Origin: Myoxocephalus aenaeus
Lineage: Eukaryota > Chordata > Actinopteri > Perciformes > Cottidae
NCBI GenBank assembly: GCA_038501785.1
Contig: JBAMJR010000099.1
Location: 558,001 to 622,000 of the forward strand
Length of the DNA stretch: 64,000 nt
Direction: 5' to 3'
Shown here one piece after another: positions 1-12,375 of this stretch. Every line of letters starts with the position of its first letter. Position 1 is the stretch's first letter. The position numbers were made by a program, and so were the translations under genes. Under the pieces are notes generated by a model. That model was not told where the DNA came from. It saw only the letters and a program-made list of their open reading frames with translations, and did no database searches.

Positions 1-1560
1 GTGTGGTTTATGTGTGTATTGAATGTATAAGTTTGTCATAGTCAGAATCTAAATGGAACTTTTGAACCCTTTTGAACCCTCTGTGTTGTGATGTGTGTGC
101 GGCGGTTGGTCCGTCTCTGGGGTCCGCCGCGCCGCCTGCTCCTTCCCTCAGGCTGATGTTAAACCCTCCCACCAGTCTTGTCTTTATTCCATGGAGATTG
201 TGGGGAGTCTCTTCTCCGATGCCAAAGTCTCTGCTGCCTCTTACTCTGTTTTTTCATCCACTCTCTCTGTCTCCTTCTCCGCCTGTTATGGCTTGATCCA
301 TTGTCAGCTGGGTATCCTCGAGTTTACTCTAACAAGACTTAATCTTGGCTTGTTCTCTGTTGTTGAACTACTCCTCAGCCTGTTCAGCATGTTGCAATAT
401 GGTTTTGAGGAAAGTTCTCTGGAATTCTGCGAAATTGCATTTTGGACTCTCCACCTGAGTCATGGTTTCTTCTTCTTTACGTCTCTCTCTGTTGTAATGA
501 CGTCTTTGTCTCGCGTTCATATCATCTAAGTTTATATTCTCATCAGTGCTCATTGATTAGTTTGTCTTCCTCTCTCTATAAACGATATGCTTTCCAGTTT
601 AAACAGTTTACGTAACTTCTTTCTTTCCCTCTTGGACATTATTTCATCTTTTTCTGCTTCCCTGTTCTTTCTCTGCTCTACACATTCCTAGTTGATCCAA
701 TTGTTGTAGACCTTTTTAGGAAACATTTTTATCCATTCTTCCAATTGTTATTGTTAATATAATCTATGTGGGACTTTGTCCCACATAGATTATATTAACA
801 ATAACAATTGTTAATAACAATCTATGTAATAACAATCTATGTGGGACTTTGTCCCACATAGATTATATTATTGGAGGTATGATTTTGGCATCGGGCTGCT
901 CAGGCTTGGACTTACTTTGATCCATCTTATCTCTAGTTAATTATTATTATTATTATTAGTACAACATCTAGTCCAATCAAACTGTTGTTCAACTTTGAAA
1001 GGACACACCAAACGTCTTAAATACTACAAGTTAACCAGGACACGTCTGTCCTAATGTTTGACAATACCGGTTTACCACTTCGAAGTGTCTGTTCTCTATT
1101 TGTCAATATTTTATTTCTCACCTGGTAGGTGAGATTCTCTTTCCCGATTTCAGGATCGGAGCAGCAATCTCGAACCTCTTCTGAGGACAGACTCTTACCT
1201 TCCGGGAGGATTGTGGCCTCTGTCGTCCAACGGAGTCCAGATCACTCATCCATGTTGTGGTGGAAATGATTTGTCCGCATACATACTCTCTTGCTGGGGT
1301 TGAGCTAAGACGTCAAGGCCGGGTCCAGGCCTTGCCAGGTGCTGCTGTTCCTACCGTCGTGAGAAAGCGTTAGTTTGTGAGCTCTCACAATCATCAGGTT
1401 GAGACTACAGCAAGTCGGACATAAGATACATTTGTTTGGTGGCGAGATTTGCTTTTGCAACTTCTGTTAAGCTATACAAGTTACATCTAAAAAGAACATG
1501 ATCAATTGCCACAACACCTCTGACTAATTCTTGATATCCTGTTTGGTGCTGTTTCAAGCA
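1..1560. other. Intergenic region of decayed, unclassified repeat sequence
   Basis: No gene is recognisable here. The minus strand holds a short open frame at 368-553 (61 codons, very rich in Arg, Glu and Lys) whose flanks read like degraded coding sequence, but I do not recognise a family. A fold-back structure lies at 742-864 and is listed separately. The rest shows no splice-bounded open frame. It could be an old retroelement 5' region; that is a guess. Confidence 0.35.
742..864. repeat. Perfect inverted repeat (33-bp arms) plus a second partial copy
   Basis: The left arm 742-774 and right arm 778-810 are exact reverse complements separated by only TTT. A second, shorter hairpin with the same core (AATCTATGTGGGAC, TTT, then its complement) follows at 834-864 with 14-bp arms. 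The near absence of arm divergence suggests a recent fold-back or a palindromic mobile element. No flanking protein-coding sequence is evident. Confidence 0.9.
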
Positions 1561-1631
1561 GCTCCTGCTTAAACTGAAATGTACTGTATATATATTTGAT
1601 ATTTTTAATAAAAAAATAAACTCCCCTTTTA

Positions 1632-1757
1632 GAATGTATGCTTCCCCTTTTAATAAGACTAAAAGTATTCCTTTCGAAATAGTTCTTTACACGAGAATGT
1701 ATGTTTCCCCTTTTAACAAGACTAAAAGTATTCCTTTCGAAATAGTTCTTTACACGA
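1632..1757. repeat. 63-bp tandem duplication upstream of kcnv2
   Basis: Two adjacent 63-nt units, 1632-1694 and 1695-1757, differ at about two positions. Each runs from GAATGTATG to TTTACACGA. They lie about 450 bp upstream of the kcnv2 start codon, so they may fall in its promoter region, but no regulatory role is shown by sequence alone. Confidence 0.85.
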
Positions 1758-2208
1758 GTTAAGATTTATGAGAGTAGTATTAGGAAATTAACAAAGAACA
1801 TTTATAGCCTCAGTTGACTCTCGGTCTCGTCACTTCAAAATCCTTAAATCAACTTTGTTTCCAAATCCCGCCTCCCCCTATATTTACAACTTCTTAGAGA
1901 CTTGGAAGAGCGCGAGTGAGATTAAACGGATGAAATCCTTTGCTGCTCGTCCTTGATCTCCTAGTCTGATGAATGAAATGCACATATGTTGTCTGCACAG
2001 TAACAGTTAGAGAGGGGAATATCTTCCTGACTCTTTGGACTACAATCTCAGCCACAATTGAGCCAGAAAAAACAGGAAGAGCTGCTATTCACTGGGATAT
2101 CAGTTCCTGCAGGACCAAACACAACTTTCGTGGAGTGTTTCCTGTTATGCTTTTTTTTCTTCTCCCTTTTTCTGTTTCATTGGCTTCCTGCCTTGAATGA
2201 CCGTCACC

Positions 2209-5058
2209 ATGGCTTCAGAGAAGGCTAAACTGCAGAGATGTTTGCGAAAGCGTCGCACGACTATCAACTGTCTATCAAACGGTGTAGATGACAACAAAAC
2301 ATTCCCGTTTTCTCAGGACAAAACAGTTAAAGCATGGACATCTCTGGAGAATCTGGACAGTCCTGACATCAAAGCAGAGGAGAGACCAAAAGAACAACAG
2401 AGCATCAGTGTTAACGTTGGAGGGAAAGTGTTTCACATCCTCAAACAGTATGCCGTTAACTATCCTAACACCCGGATAGGCTCATTGGCCCTCTGCAGGG
2501 ACAGAGCAAAACTCCTCACGCTATGCGACGATTATTCTGTACGTAAGAACGAGTTCTTCTTTGACCGTGACCCTGCCTTCTTCCACCACATCTGCCATTT
2601 CTATACAAGCGGAGTGCTGTGGGTCATACGGGAAATGTGCCCCATCAACTTTGAGGAAGAGATTGCATACTGGGGCTTGAGCTTGAAGGACACCCAGCGC
2701 TGCTGCTGGATTATGTTCGAGGAGAAGCTGGACCAAGTGAAAGACTACCTGAAGGTGGAGCGGGAGCTGAAGTCAGAGATAGAGGTAAAGTATGACGAAG
2801 AGTGCTTCAAGGACATGGTCTTTGGGAATATGCGCAAGACTCTGTGGGACCTTGTGGAGAATCCGTACTCTTCAACTCTGGCGAAGGCTTTCACTGTGCT
2901 CTCCAACCTTTTTGTGCTTTTCTCCATTGTCGCAATGAGTCTTAACACTGTTGAGGAACTTAAAGTGTATACAATCAACGGTAAAACACACATGGAATGG
3001 GTGGAGATCATCACTATTGTGTTCTTCACCTTTGAATATTTAATTCGCCTTGTCACCACTCCTGACATGACAATGTTTTTGAAGAGTGGACTCAACTTCG
3101 TGGACGTGGTGGCAGTCGTTCCTTATTTCATCCAGATCATCTTTGAAGTCTTGGCTGACACGGAGAATACAAATGCACAGGAAGAGCTCAGGGCCATGGC
3201 CCAGGTCAGCAAGCTCAGCCATGTCCTTAAAGTCGTCAAGCTGCTGCGGATCTTTCGGATCTTGAAGCTGGCTCGACACTCCACTGGAATGAGAGCGTTT
3301 GGGTTCACCCTACGACAGTGTTACCAGCAGGCCTCTTGTATCTTTCTCTTCATTGCCATGGGAATCTTCACTTTTTCTGCTCTCCTTCATTCAGCCGAGA
3401 GGGAAACTGAGGGATCTCCTATCAGCAGTATCCCATATGCCTGGTGGTGGGCTGCAGTGAGTATAGCTGGAAAACTTAAATCCACTGTAATATTTGTTTT
3501 CCAATCTGACACCACAGCAGTTTATTGTACTGGTTACAAGGTCTTATATATCTACTAGCTGCAGTGATTTGGTTGAAAAGAAAACCTGTCAGCTCTTCCA
3601 GAGAAAATAAAAGATAAGATAAGATAGTCCTTTTTATTAGTCCTGCAGTGGGGAAATTGCAGGATTACAGCAGCAGACAGGTAAAGTGCACACAAAAGAC
3701 ACATAGTAAAACACGTCTTATAAATAAACAGTAAAACAGTAAAGAAATCAATATGATATATACAGACAGAATATAATGTATTTAAAAATGTATTTATATT
3801 GCACCAGTTGAAGTGATTTTAAAGTGACCAAAGTGATTGAAGTGTTTTTGTGGTGGAATCCTCACTGCTGTTCCTTGTAGTGTCTATGTGGTCGTGTGTT
3901 TCCAACTAATACAATTGACAGTGTGAGTCGGAAGCCAGTGTGGGATCTGAGGCCCATTTCATCAAAGTTGCAACACCCATGCAATTTCTTCTTGGGTTCA
4001 TTTTGACATGTTTTACTAATTAAAACAAACGTAAGACCCATGCAGGGGCAGAGTGTAAGCAGTTATTACTTTCTTTTGTTAGTCAGGCCTCAAGGCTGTG
4101 TTGCTGCTGCACTTGTGATTTCTTTTTTGTTGGAGTGCCTACACATGGAGGGACATACAATATAAGGAACCTTAGGTTGTCAAGTGTTTAGCAGTTGGTG
4201 GCACCATGTCTCATGGAGATAACACGTCTGGAGTTAGCAGTGGAATTTGCATCCCTAAAATGCACCAAAACTGTTTTGTGGACTGAGAATATTTAATACT
4301 GGAGGTTTTTGTGAATACTGGTTTGCACGAGCAGGTTTTGAAAATAATTGACTTAAAATCATTGAATTATTTATTTGACCATTATGCTTTTTTAATAGAG
4401 GTCGTATTTTTGTCGGTCAACCAAGGAAGTCAGCATTGCACTGGTTCCCTGACAAAAAGCCATTAGGAATAATCTATTTTGGATTATTGCATAAAAATAA
4501 CATCTGTGGAAAACACAACTTTATGATATACTTACACCTGAAGATAATGAAATCCTACAAGTTACACCTGTTTAGCTGTCAATTTATAGAGAGAATAAAT
4601 GTTCTCATTATTTGGCGCAGCGTTTGTTGTTGTGCCACCAGGGCCTTGTATTACCTTAAACTAATTAAATTCACTTTTTACTCATTATTGTAATTATTAT
4701 GAAGAATCATATTATATTCAAGAAAATGTTAGTGAAAACTGAATAACAGGTACTACTGTTCACTCTTCTCTTCTAGGTCAGCATTACCACTGTAGGCTAT
4801 GGGGATGTGGTACCTGTAACTGTTGTGGGCCGCATTGTGGCCTTTGGCTGCATCTCATTTGGTATCATCCTCAACGGTATGCCGATCTCTTTCCTCTTTA
4901 ACAACTTCTCTGATTACTACGCCAAGCTAAAAGCAGAGGAGTACAACACTAAGTCTGTGGAGCGACGCTTTAAGCTAAAGAGGCGCCTCCAACGCAAAAT
5001 GGAAATGTGTTTTCATTACTCGGAGGAAGACAATAATAGTACAGACTGCCCACGCTGA
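2209..5058 (+). CDS. kcnv2: Potassium voltage-gated channel modifier subfamily V member 2 (Kv8.2-like)
   Basis: This is an electrically silent Kv subunit of the plasma membrane. Members of the family co-assemble with Kv2 channels, and KCNV2 is best known from photoreceptors. Coding exons are 2209-3456 and 4777-5058, joined in phase 0, giving about 509 aa (human is 545). The N-terminal T1 domain starts near ISVNVGGKVF and includes FFFDRDPAFF. The S4 segment is KLLRIFRILKLARHSTGMRA. The selectivity filter TTVGYGD is on exon 2. S6 reads FGIILNGMPISFLF, lacking the PxP bend of conducting Kv channels, as expected for a silent subunit. RHSTGMRAFGFTLRQCYQQ separates it from KCNV1, KCNG and KCNS. I prefer the ATG at 2209, which sits in CACCATGG; an in-frame ATG at 2197 would add four residues. 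The gene could be the a or b fish paralogue. A possible AATAAA lies at 5694. Confidence 0.93.
3609..3790 (-). repeat. Fish retroelement 3' tail in the kcnv2 intron (family A)
   Basis: The sequence AAGATAAGATAGTCC, followed by a CTGCAGTGGGGAAATT core and GTAAAGTGCAC, recurs at 33871-33960 and, in the opposite orientation, at 41645-41742. The A-rich GATAAGAT end and the orientation fit the 3' tail of a non-LTR element inserted on the minus strand. The host intron (3457-4776) otherwise shows nothing coding. Confidence 0.7.
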
Positions 5059-5693
5059 GTGAAACTTAAAGTGATCATTTATGGGGGGGTGTGAAACTGA
5101 ACATGAAACTTCTCAAGTTTACCAGACATAATAATGTGATGGATACAGTTGAATGTGAATACAAGTAAAACGAGAATGTGGGTAAGAAAAAAGACAGGAG
5201 GACGAAGTGGATGATTATTTTGCAAAGTTTTCACAGATGCAGTGTCGCCTTCAGTCGATTGCATTGTAAACAGATAGGTGAGAACCACAGAAGAATGGTT
5301 TGGAAGAAACATGATGATTTTAAGCCATTTTATTTACAGTTTCTATTCAAATAACGAATGGCACCCTTAAAAGAAAGTTGAGGGTCTGTACAGGGCCTTA
5401 CGTTTGTAATACACAATTAGGTTGCACATAAGTTGCATCCACATTGACTCTTCACTCGACTTAATCTAAAAAGCTTGCGAATTGTAAACGATGAGTGCCT
5501 TTAAATGAAAAGACTCCTCACTGAAGTGAATGATACACATGTTGAAGTCTTAAAACTATTTGCTGCGAAATGAGAAAGTTTCCAATGTCTTTTGTATTTA
5601 CGTCAATTTGTGCCGGACCAACACAGCTGCCAGTATCTGAAAATGCTGCTCATGAGAGCGGTGAGTTTAAATTCAAACAGGAAAGTAGTGAGT

Positions 5694-5699
5694 AATAAA
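5694..5699 (+). terminator. Candidate kcnv2 polyadenylation signal
   Basis: This AATAAA lies about 640 nt downstream of the kcnv2 stop codon on the same strand, with no gene in between. It is the first canonical hexamer I noticed in the 3' flank. Assignment is by position only. Confidence 0.4.
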
Positions 5700-5715
5700 A
5701 CCTATGAACTGAACT

Positions 5716-6046
5716 ATGAGCTCGAGAAAGCTCAGTTCATGTCTTTGGACCCAATAGCAGAACTCTCATGATCAGGTATTAAATGTTCAAACTAGTATAA
5801 ACACAAATAAACAAGGTGCAGTTAATTGAAAAGTAAAATAGAGTTTAGCTGAGTGAACAACCTGGCGAAGAATGGAGTGTAGAGCCAGGGTAAATGTACT
5901 ACAGGAGCTTGATGAGATCGATTGGTCTAAGCTAAGCTGTGCAGGTTTCTTAGCAGCAGGAGTGGAAAGGAGTGCCACTCCGAGACAACCTTAAACCAAT
6001 AGAGGGATAAACAACAGCAACCTAAGGAATGAGGGAGAGGCAGAGG

Positions 6047-6125
<79 letters not shown>

Positions 6126-9100
6126 ATATACAGTATGTGTATGCTATATTTACAGCATGCTACAAATGAAAATATACTTCGCACATCAGTGTGCAGTTTG
6201 TAGTGGAAAGAGATATTTATTTGGTGTTTGTGATGCAAAAATACACAATTTTAGATGAGTTAATAGAGTTTTCGATTGAGTGTTTGCTTTTGCAAGAGAT
6301 GTAAGATGTTATTTATTTTGTGTTTCCCCTTCAGTGCCCTTTTTACTGTATTTGTGTATATTATTTTTAAACACTTGGAACCAAAGGCCTTGTATTTTTT
6401 ATTTTTTGTTGATCCCTGGCAGCAATTTGGTGACTCTTTGTTCTACTCAAAGTAAAGATGACTTATTTACTAGGCTTAGTGAACAAAATGTGGTTTTGAG
6501 CAGAATTTAAACTATTTGGCCAATTGTGTGATGTAGGTGAGTATTAAGAGTTTAGAAAAAAAAAGTATCTTAAGATCTTTAAGTATAGGTAAATGCGTGT
6601 TAGCAACTGTCACGTGAAACTACTGCTTGAATAAAAACGTATACTGTAAGTATATAATATCAGTAAATAGGGGCATACGCCCACCTTGATAGATAGATGC
6701 TCTTATGTATTATTTTTAATTTATTTAGTTTTTTTGTTGTCTAGTTTGATGAAATGTGTAATTGTATAAACTTAAATAAAATGATAGAAAGAAAGAAGAG
6801 ACAGTTAGTTGACGCGCTCCTGACGCAGCAGAAGCAGGCACCGCCCAACAGGCTGACAGCCAGCAGCTCCTCGCTGCTCAGCCCATTGGACTTGTCAATT
6901 GTCACTGGAGCTACAGAAACGCAGCAAAACAACTATCTCCTTTTAACGGTAAGCCTATAGTTCATTATTCAAACCAACTTACTATAGGCCTAAATGCTGT
7001 TTGTACACTACGCTATAGCTAACTCGTTATACCGTTACCCACTCTTTCCGGGTGCGTTTTTATTGTAATGGGAAATATTACGATAGCCTATCAGTAACAT
7101 ATTTCTTAAGATTTGTCTTTATCAAACTTTGGTCGATACATTTGTATTACATCTAGTTGTGATATGTCTCCTTGAGGGGGTACAAGTCTATGTCAGATCA
7201 AACATTAGGTCGTAAAAACAACGCCTCAGTCAGAAAAAAAAGTATTTGTAATCTGTCTCGTTTTAATCAAAGCTTTTATTTTAGTTGTTTATTCACGGTT
7301 TTATCTTGCAGAGACAAGTCTATTAGACATCGTTATGAATATCCCGTTATTTGAAATAAATATAAAAGTCAAATGATCCTTAAATATATAACTTCCTCTC
7401 TGCATTACTGATAAAAGTCTGCCAGTACAATGCTTTATGCTGTCCGAATAATTGTGCCCTTAAAACCTGATGATGTATATTATCACTATCATAATAATAA
7501 TAATATATATATATATATATTTGTCTGGGATTTATGGAAACAATCCTACTGAAGAAAAAGTACCAATACAACGATGGACAAAAGCAAAATGATATAAATC
7601 ATAAGTAACGTTTTACCATATCTGTCAAATAAATGTAGTGGAGTAAAAAGTACAATATTTCTTTATGAAATGTTGTGAAATAAAAGTATAAAGTAGCATA
7701 AAATGGAAATTCTCTCTATTTTTATATTATAGTTCTTTAGTTTTTGTTTCCACGTTTTTGTATGGATGATGCAGGTTGTATAACAGATTATATAGAATAC
7801 CTTATCCATGAAGCATATACTGTAAACTGTAGAGCTGATTAGAAATGAAAGACAGTTTTTTATTTTTTATTTTTTATTTTTTTTCAGTTCCCGTTCCTGA
7901 GCAGATTACCAAGAACTGAGTGAACACCAAACAATGTTCATATTTTTTTTTTATATGGAAACTTAATATAATATATGCTAATAATAAAATACTTTCTTTT
8001 TTATTAAATAATACTTGAATTCAGGACTAAAAATGTACTTTAAAAACGTTAACAAAAACAAATTCTGTTGGAAAAAATGTACTTAAAGTATCAATCAATA
8101 TGCAGCTGAACTGCCCCTATCAGTGTTGGCTGTATTATTATTTGTTATATTATTGGATTATTATTAGTACTGATGCGTAAACATGTAAGCAGCATTATAA
8201 TGTTGTAGCTATAAGAGCGAGCTTGTTTTAAGTGTCTTTCGGTCAGTGTCAGGAATAAACACCTCATATATATTATAATAGCACAAGAAAAGAGCTGAAT
8301 CAAGACGTCTAATAGTCTTAACAAAAACAACAGTATGTTTTGTAGTTTACAGTAGTACAGTAGTACTGTAATATAGGCATAACATATGATTTGTTATCAA
8401 TTTGATGAAGACAATACTCATTAACATTGTAGTATACTTAGAGTGAAAAAAGCGCTGGCTCTCATATGAACCTATCTCCTCTTGTTTTGTAATGGGGAGA
8501 GAGGTCTAGGTGTGCCATTTTACATTGAATGTTAATGATTGTTTGGGACCTTCCCTTTTTTTCACATTTCACTGAATGAGTATTTAGCTTTTTCTGATGC
8601 TCAAATATCTGACATCATCCATATGTAACATATTCCACCCATTTTAGGAGACATGACAGCATTTGATTTGTTTCCACCCGATGCACTGTAATAGTACAGC
8701 ATGTGTGGATTCTGCAGGCAGATGCCAAGCAACCTCATGTCTGCTCTGACGCTCAGTCTGCTCGCTCCTGTTGGTCTCTGCTTGTTATTCAAGCAGCGAC
8801 ATGAAATACGCAAAAACTTTCATTTATGGGAATTCAACCTCTCTGCACCTCATTTGTTTTAGATATTTAAATTCTACAGTCTATATTTCTTGCCTCCGAT
8901 TTTGAAATATAAATTAATAAAAAACCTTCAGTGTCTTTTGCATCGCCAGTAAATCATTTGTTTATTGAAAGGATGCTCTACTCATGAGCAGGATGTACAA
9001 TTCAAATTGCAAGAGTCCATGTTGCAACATATTAACTGAAAGACCAACAGACGAACAAAGTATTCTGGTGTTCGCTAACTTTGAGCTTAATGTTTAAACT

Positions 9101-9600
9101 GGTGCTTTCTAAGTTAACTGGGGAGTTGGATGTTTGAGTTGGAGTGGATCAGGTTCACTAAAAGTGGCACAGGAGCTGCTTTGCTCAGAAAAAGGATGTC
9201 TGCCCTGTTTCACAGGGTTTCACTGTTACAACAAATAGTATACCCATACCCTCAGCATGAGCTGTGGTTTTACTCATCTTAAAGTATTTTAACGTGTTCG
9301 CTGTTTGCTGACACGATTACAATGTAGTTGTTCAACACTTATGGACACATGATTATTCAGGAACAAAGGGATAGACAGCCAAATTTAGTTGATGACTGAA
9401 ACAGTCCAGGTGCTTAATGGTTCTGATGATTATGAAAGCAAAACAGCTGCTGGTTTACTTTGCACTGATCAGGTACAAATCTATGAAACTGTGGCTCCCC
9501 ACATTTATTCCTGATAAATTGATATAGTGTGTGCAGGTGTGATATCCTTAATCTTACTAACTTGTCTTATGTCATACTGAGAAGTGTTAATAAGAAAAAT
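5716..9600. other. Intergenic region between kcnv2 and b3gnt3
   Basis: AT-rich sequence without recognisable protein domains. It contains a (TA)n/(TG)n array at about 6050-6126, a short (TA)n near 7503-7520 and homopolymer runs. A segment at about 6780-6948 is less AT-rich and ends in a good splice donor (TAACG, then GTAAGC, at 6949). It could be the noncoding first exon of b3gnt3, whose coding exon is preceded by a clean acceptor. This is inference only. Confidence 0.4.
6050..6126. repeat. (TA)n followed by (TG)n microsatellite
   Basis: About 60 bp of uninterrupted TA dinucleotides pass directly into about 15 bp of TG. Open frames across this array are artefacts of the repeat. Confidence 0.95.
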
Positions 9601-9632
9601 GTGCTTTGTTTTGTCACTGCAGAGTTTCAAGT

Positions 9633-10763
9633 ATGAGAAACATCAGGGCAAGAACTCTCTTGCTGGTGGGAGCTCTTGGTCTGTTGGTCCTCCATCTCTG
9701 TAAAGATTTCATTGACAACAAAAACATCCACCTCAACATAGAAGATGACATTAAAATAAAGCAACCCTCCATAAATAACTCCTATGTGTACTCCTGGCCA
9801 AGTTGTCTAAGAAACATGTCTGCTGCCAACATCACAGGCTTCAGCTCTCTTTCTGGTGATGTAAAAAACTTTCTCAATTATCGACACTGTCGCCATTTCC
9901 CCATGCTGCTGGACCTTCCTGATAAATGTGGAGGAGTTGATAAATCTGCAGAAGTCTTCCTTCTGCTTGTCATTAAAAGTTCTCCTGTGAACTACGACCG
10001 CCGAGAGGTGCTGCGTAAAACCTGGGCTAAAGAGAGGTTACACAATGGTGTGTGGATCCGAAGAGTATTCATCTCAGGAACAATGGATACTGGGTTTGAG
10101 AAAAAGAGACTAAACAAACTACTTGAGCTGGAGCAACGAGAGTACAATGACATCCTCCAATGGGACTTTCAGGAAAGATTCTACAACCTCACCTTGAAGC
10201 AGATACTCTTCCTGGAATGGATGGAAAGAAACTGTCCTAACGCTCGCTTCCTGCTAAATGGTGATGATGACGTCTTTGCCAATACAAACAACATGGTCGA
10301 GTACCTCCAAGGCCTCAAGGACAATGACGGCGGCAAGCACCTCTTTACTGGCCATCTGATCCAGAATGTGGGGCCCATTAGATCATCAGGGAGCAAGTAT
10401 TTTATCCCAGTTCAGGTTCAGGAGTCAGACTCATATCCCCCATACTGTGGTGGTGGGGGCTTCCTCCTGTCTGGCTACACAGCTTTGGTCATATTCAATA
10501 TGTCCAAGTCTATTACTATTCTCCCCATTGATGATGTTTACATGGGGATGTGTCTGGCTAAAGCAGGACTAAGTCCTTCTTCTCATATGGGTGTGAAGAC
10601 GGCCGGACTGCACATTCCCTCCAGCACACTCGATGGATACGATCCTTGTTATTATAAAGAAGTTTTACTGGTACACAGATTCCTTCCAGCTCACTTGTAC
10701 CTCATGTGGCACAGAATACAGGATGCCAATCTGAAATGTGGTCGCTCAAAAAAAAGGCGTTAG
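9633..10763 (+). CDS. b3gnt3: N-acetyllactosaminide beta-1,3-N-acetylglucosaminyltransferase 3-like (GT31 family)
   Basis: This is a type II Golgi membrane glycosyltransferase that adds beta-1,3-linked GlcNAc to galactose on glycan chains. The protein is about 376 aa in one coding exon. A short basic cytosolic end is followed by a signal anchor (ARTLLLVGALGLLVLHLC, residues about 6-23) and a lumenal stem with N-glycosylation sequons (NMS, NIT, NNS). The catalytic domain shows FLLLVIKSSPVNYDRRE, RKTWAKE, the metal-binding LNGDDDVFANT, PPYCGGGGFLLSG and IDDVYMGMCL. LIQNVGPIR and DPCYYKEVLLVHRFLP fit B3GNT3 better than the galactosyltransferases. The acceptor TTGTCACTGCAG ends at 9622, ten bases before the ATG, so upstream noncoding exons are likely. 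Fish carry several B3GNT3-like genes, so the exact orthologue is uncertain, but the neighbouring jak3 supports the name. Confidence 0.88.
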   Translation: MRNIRARTLLLVGALGLLVLHLCKDFIDNKNIHLNIEDDIKIKQPSINNSYVYSWPSCLRNMSAANITGFSSLSGDVKNFLNYRHCRHFPMLLDLPDKCGGVDKSAEVFLLLVIKSSPVNYDRREVLRKTWAKERLHNGVWIRRVFISGTMDTGFEKKRLNKLLELEQREYNDILQWDFQERFYNLTLKQILFLEWMERNCPNARFLLNGDDDVFANTNNMVEYLQGLKDNDGGKHLFTGHLIQNVGPIRSSGSKYFIPVQVQESDSYPPYCGGGGFLLSGYTALVIFNMSKSITILPIDDVYMGMCLAKAGLSPSSHMGVKTAGLHIPSSTLDGYDPCYYKEVLLVHRFLPAHLYLMWHRIQDANLKCGRSKKRR

Positions 10764-11889
10764 CAGCACCAAACTATGACTTAAAGGTGGTGACAAAGCA
10801 TGTTGACACTTTGATTCCTGCACAAGCACTTAGGTTGTGAGTACAGGTATGACCTTCTTGATTTCATCATTCCATCATGAGAAAAGGTTTGAACAATGTT
10901 ACTACCATGGTTCAGCTGCAGGCGTCAAACGGAACTTTTTTAATTCTCAATGGCATCACTGCGGGTGAGCAGTCAGCCGCACTCAAATGAGCGCTGCTGT
11001 TGGTAGTGTCTGTGTTTTTCTTTTCACATGCTGTGTCATATGTATGGCCCCAAGATTCACTGGACTTTGACTTTACTGGTTGCACTCAACTGTTGAGAAA
11101 CAAGTTTCCCTTTTTAACTTGGAACATGTTATACTTTTATTTATCAGTTTGTTACTGTGGAGGTACCATACACAGACAGCTGTTTTCTGCTGGAAACAGG
11201 GTTGATTAGAGCCATGAGATTCAACCATACATACAGCAACCTAAAGAGACTTATTGTTTCCCAGAGCTGCTGGGATAGATGGCTATACGAGCATCTCTCA
11301 CTTTACATGGGGTAAATACCCATTCACTAAAAAAAACTTTAAACTGTTGGTGGAACCAAAGTATGCAGACAAATACATTATGCTTAATAACAAGGCATTG
11401 GTTGACTAGCTAGCCTTTAAAGAAAAGATCTAAACCAAAGCAGCAGACATTAGCATGTCAAGCAAACTATCTCACCAATGTGACAGCTGCTCTGCTTGGT
11501 TGGCCCTGTTGTTGCTCTGTTTTCCTTCTCCAGGGTTACAGACCAATCAGAGGTTAACCAACGGTACACTGATTTAGCAATATCCAGCTCTAGGTGTGTG
11601 TTGCAGTATGATAAATTATACTGTGGTGTCCACAGTAGGACAAAATATCATTAATAAATCCTCAAGACAAATTATACAATGTTTGTTCACAAGTTTACTT
11701 TTTTATTTTATTTAAAGATATTTTTGTCAGTATGTGCCTGTATATTTGTAAAAAAAAACTAATGTATGTTTTTGTGCCTTACATCAGTGCTTCTCAACCA
11801 GAAACCATTGTTAGAATTGCAAAAGGATGTTTGGTGGACTGGAAGCATTTATGTACTGTTGTGTATACATATGTACTTTACATTTATAA

Positions 11890-12060
11890 AGAGTATTTCA
11901 GAATCAGAAACCGTTTATTTGCCAGGAATGTTTTCACACAAATGAGGAATTTTTTGAGGCGGAAGGTGCATACATTGGACATGGACATGGGACGTAAGAC
12001 GAGACAATCAACGAAAACAACAGTGCAATTGGTATTAAAATGTGTGTAAGATAAGCAAGT
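11890..12060 (-). repeat. Interspersed fish repeat (retroelement tail-like)
   Basis: The stretch AGAATCAGAAACCGTTTATT with TTGCCAGGAATG and a following A/G-rich part matches, from memory, a family of short repeats scattered through teleost genomes. The assignment is by recognition only, and the boundaries are approximate. Confidence 0.5.
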
Positions 12061-12375
12061 GCTCAGTCAACAGATACGTTAATGTGAATGTACGTTAAAG
12101 TGACATGTGTATTTAAGTTAAAGTGTATGTTAAAGTGACGAGTGTTTAAGTATGCGGTGTGCAGAGGAGTGAATGGTAAAGAGAAATAAAAATAAAGAAG
12201 AGAAAATAAAAATTAAGAGTTAAGTACTAGTACTAATTAAGTACATACATAAGTAATAACAATTACAAATACAAATTGTCCTGTAAAATTGCTGTATGCT
12301 TTTAGGAGTCTTTTTTTTTAACAATCTGTTGAATATAGACAGAAATATCCAAATCTATTTAATTGTATGCTGCTA

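Noticed and set aside
95..529. 144-codon plus-strand frame at the window start
   Set aside because: Hydrophobic, no domain, no start context; overlaps a minus-strand frame with equal lack of support.
3457..3558. Continuation of the kcnv2 open frame past the S5/pore region to a stop
   Set aside because: GTGAGT at 3457 is a strong donor and the exon at 4777 restores the pore and S6 in phase; the extension is intron sequence.
9606..9632. Alternative upstream start of b3gnt3 at a TTG codon
   Set aside because: It crosses the splice acceptor ending at 9622 and does not begin with ATG; the ATG at 9633 fits the family's short cytosolic tail.
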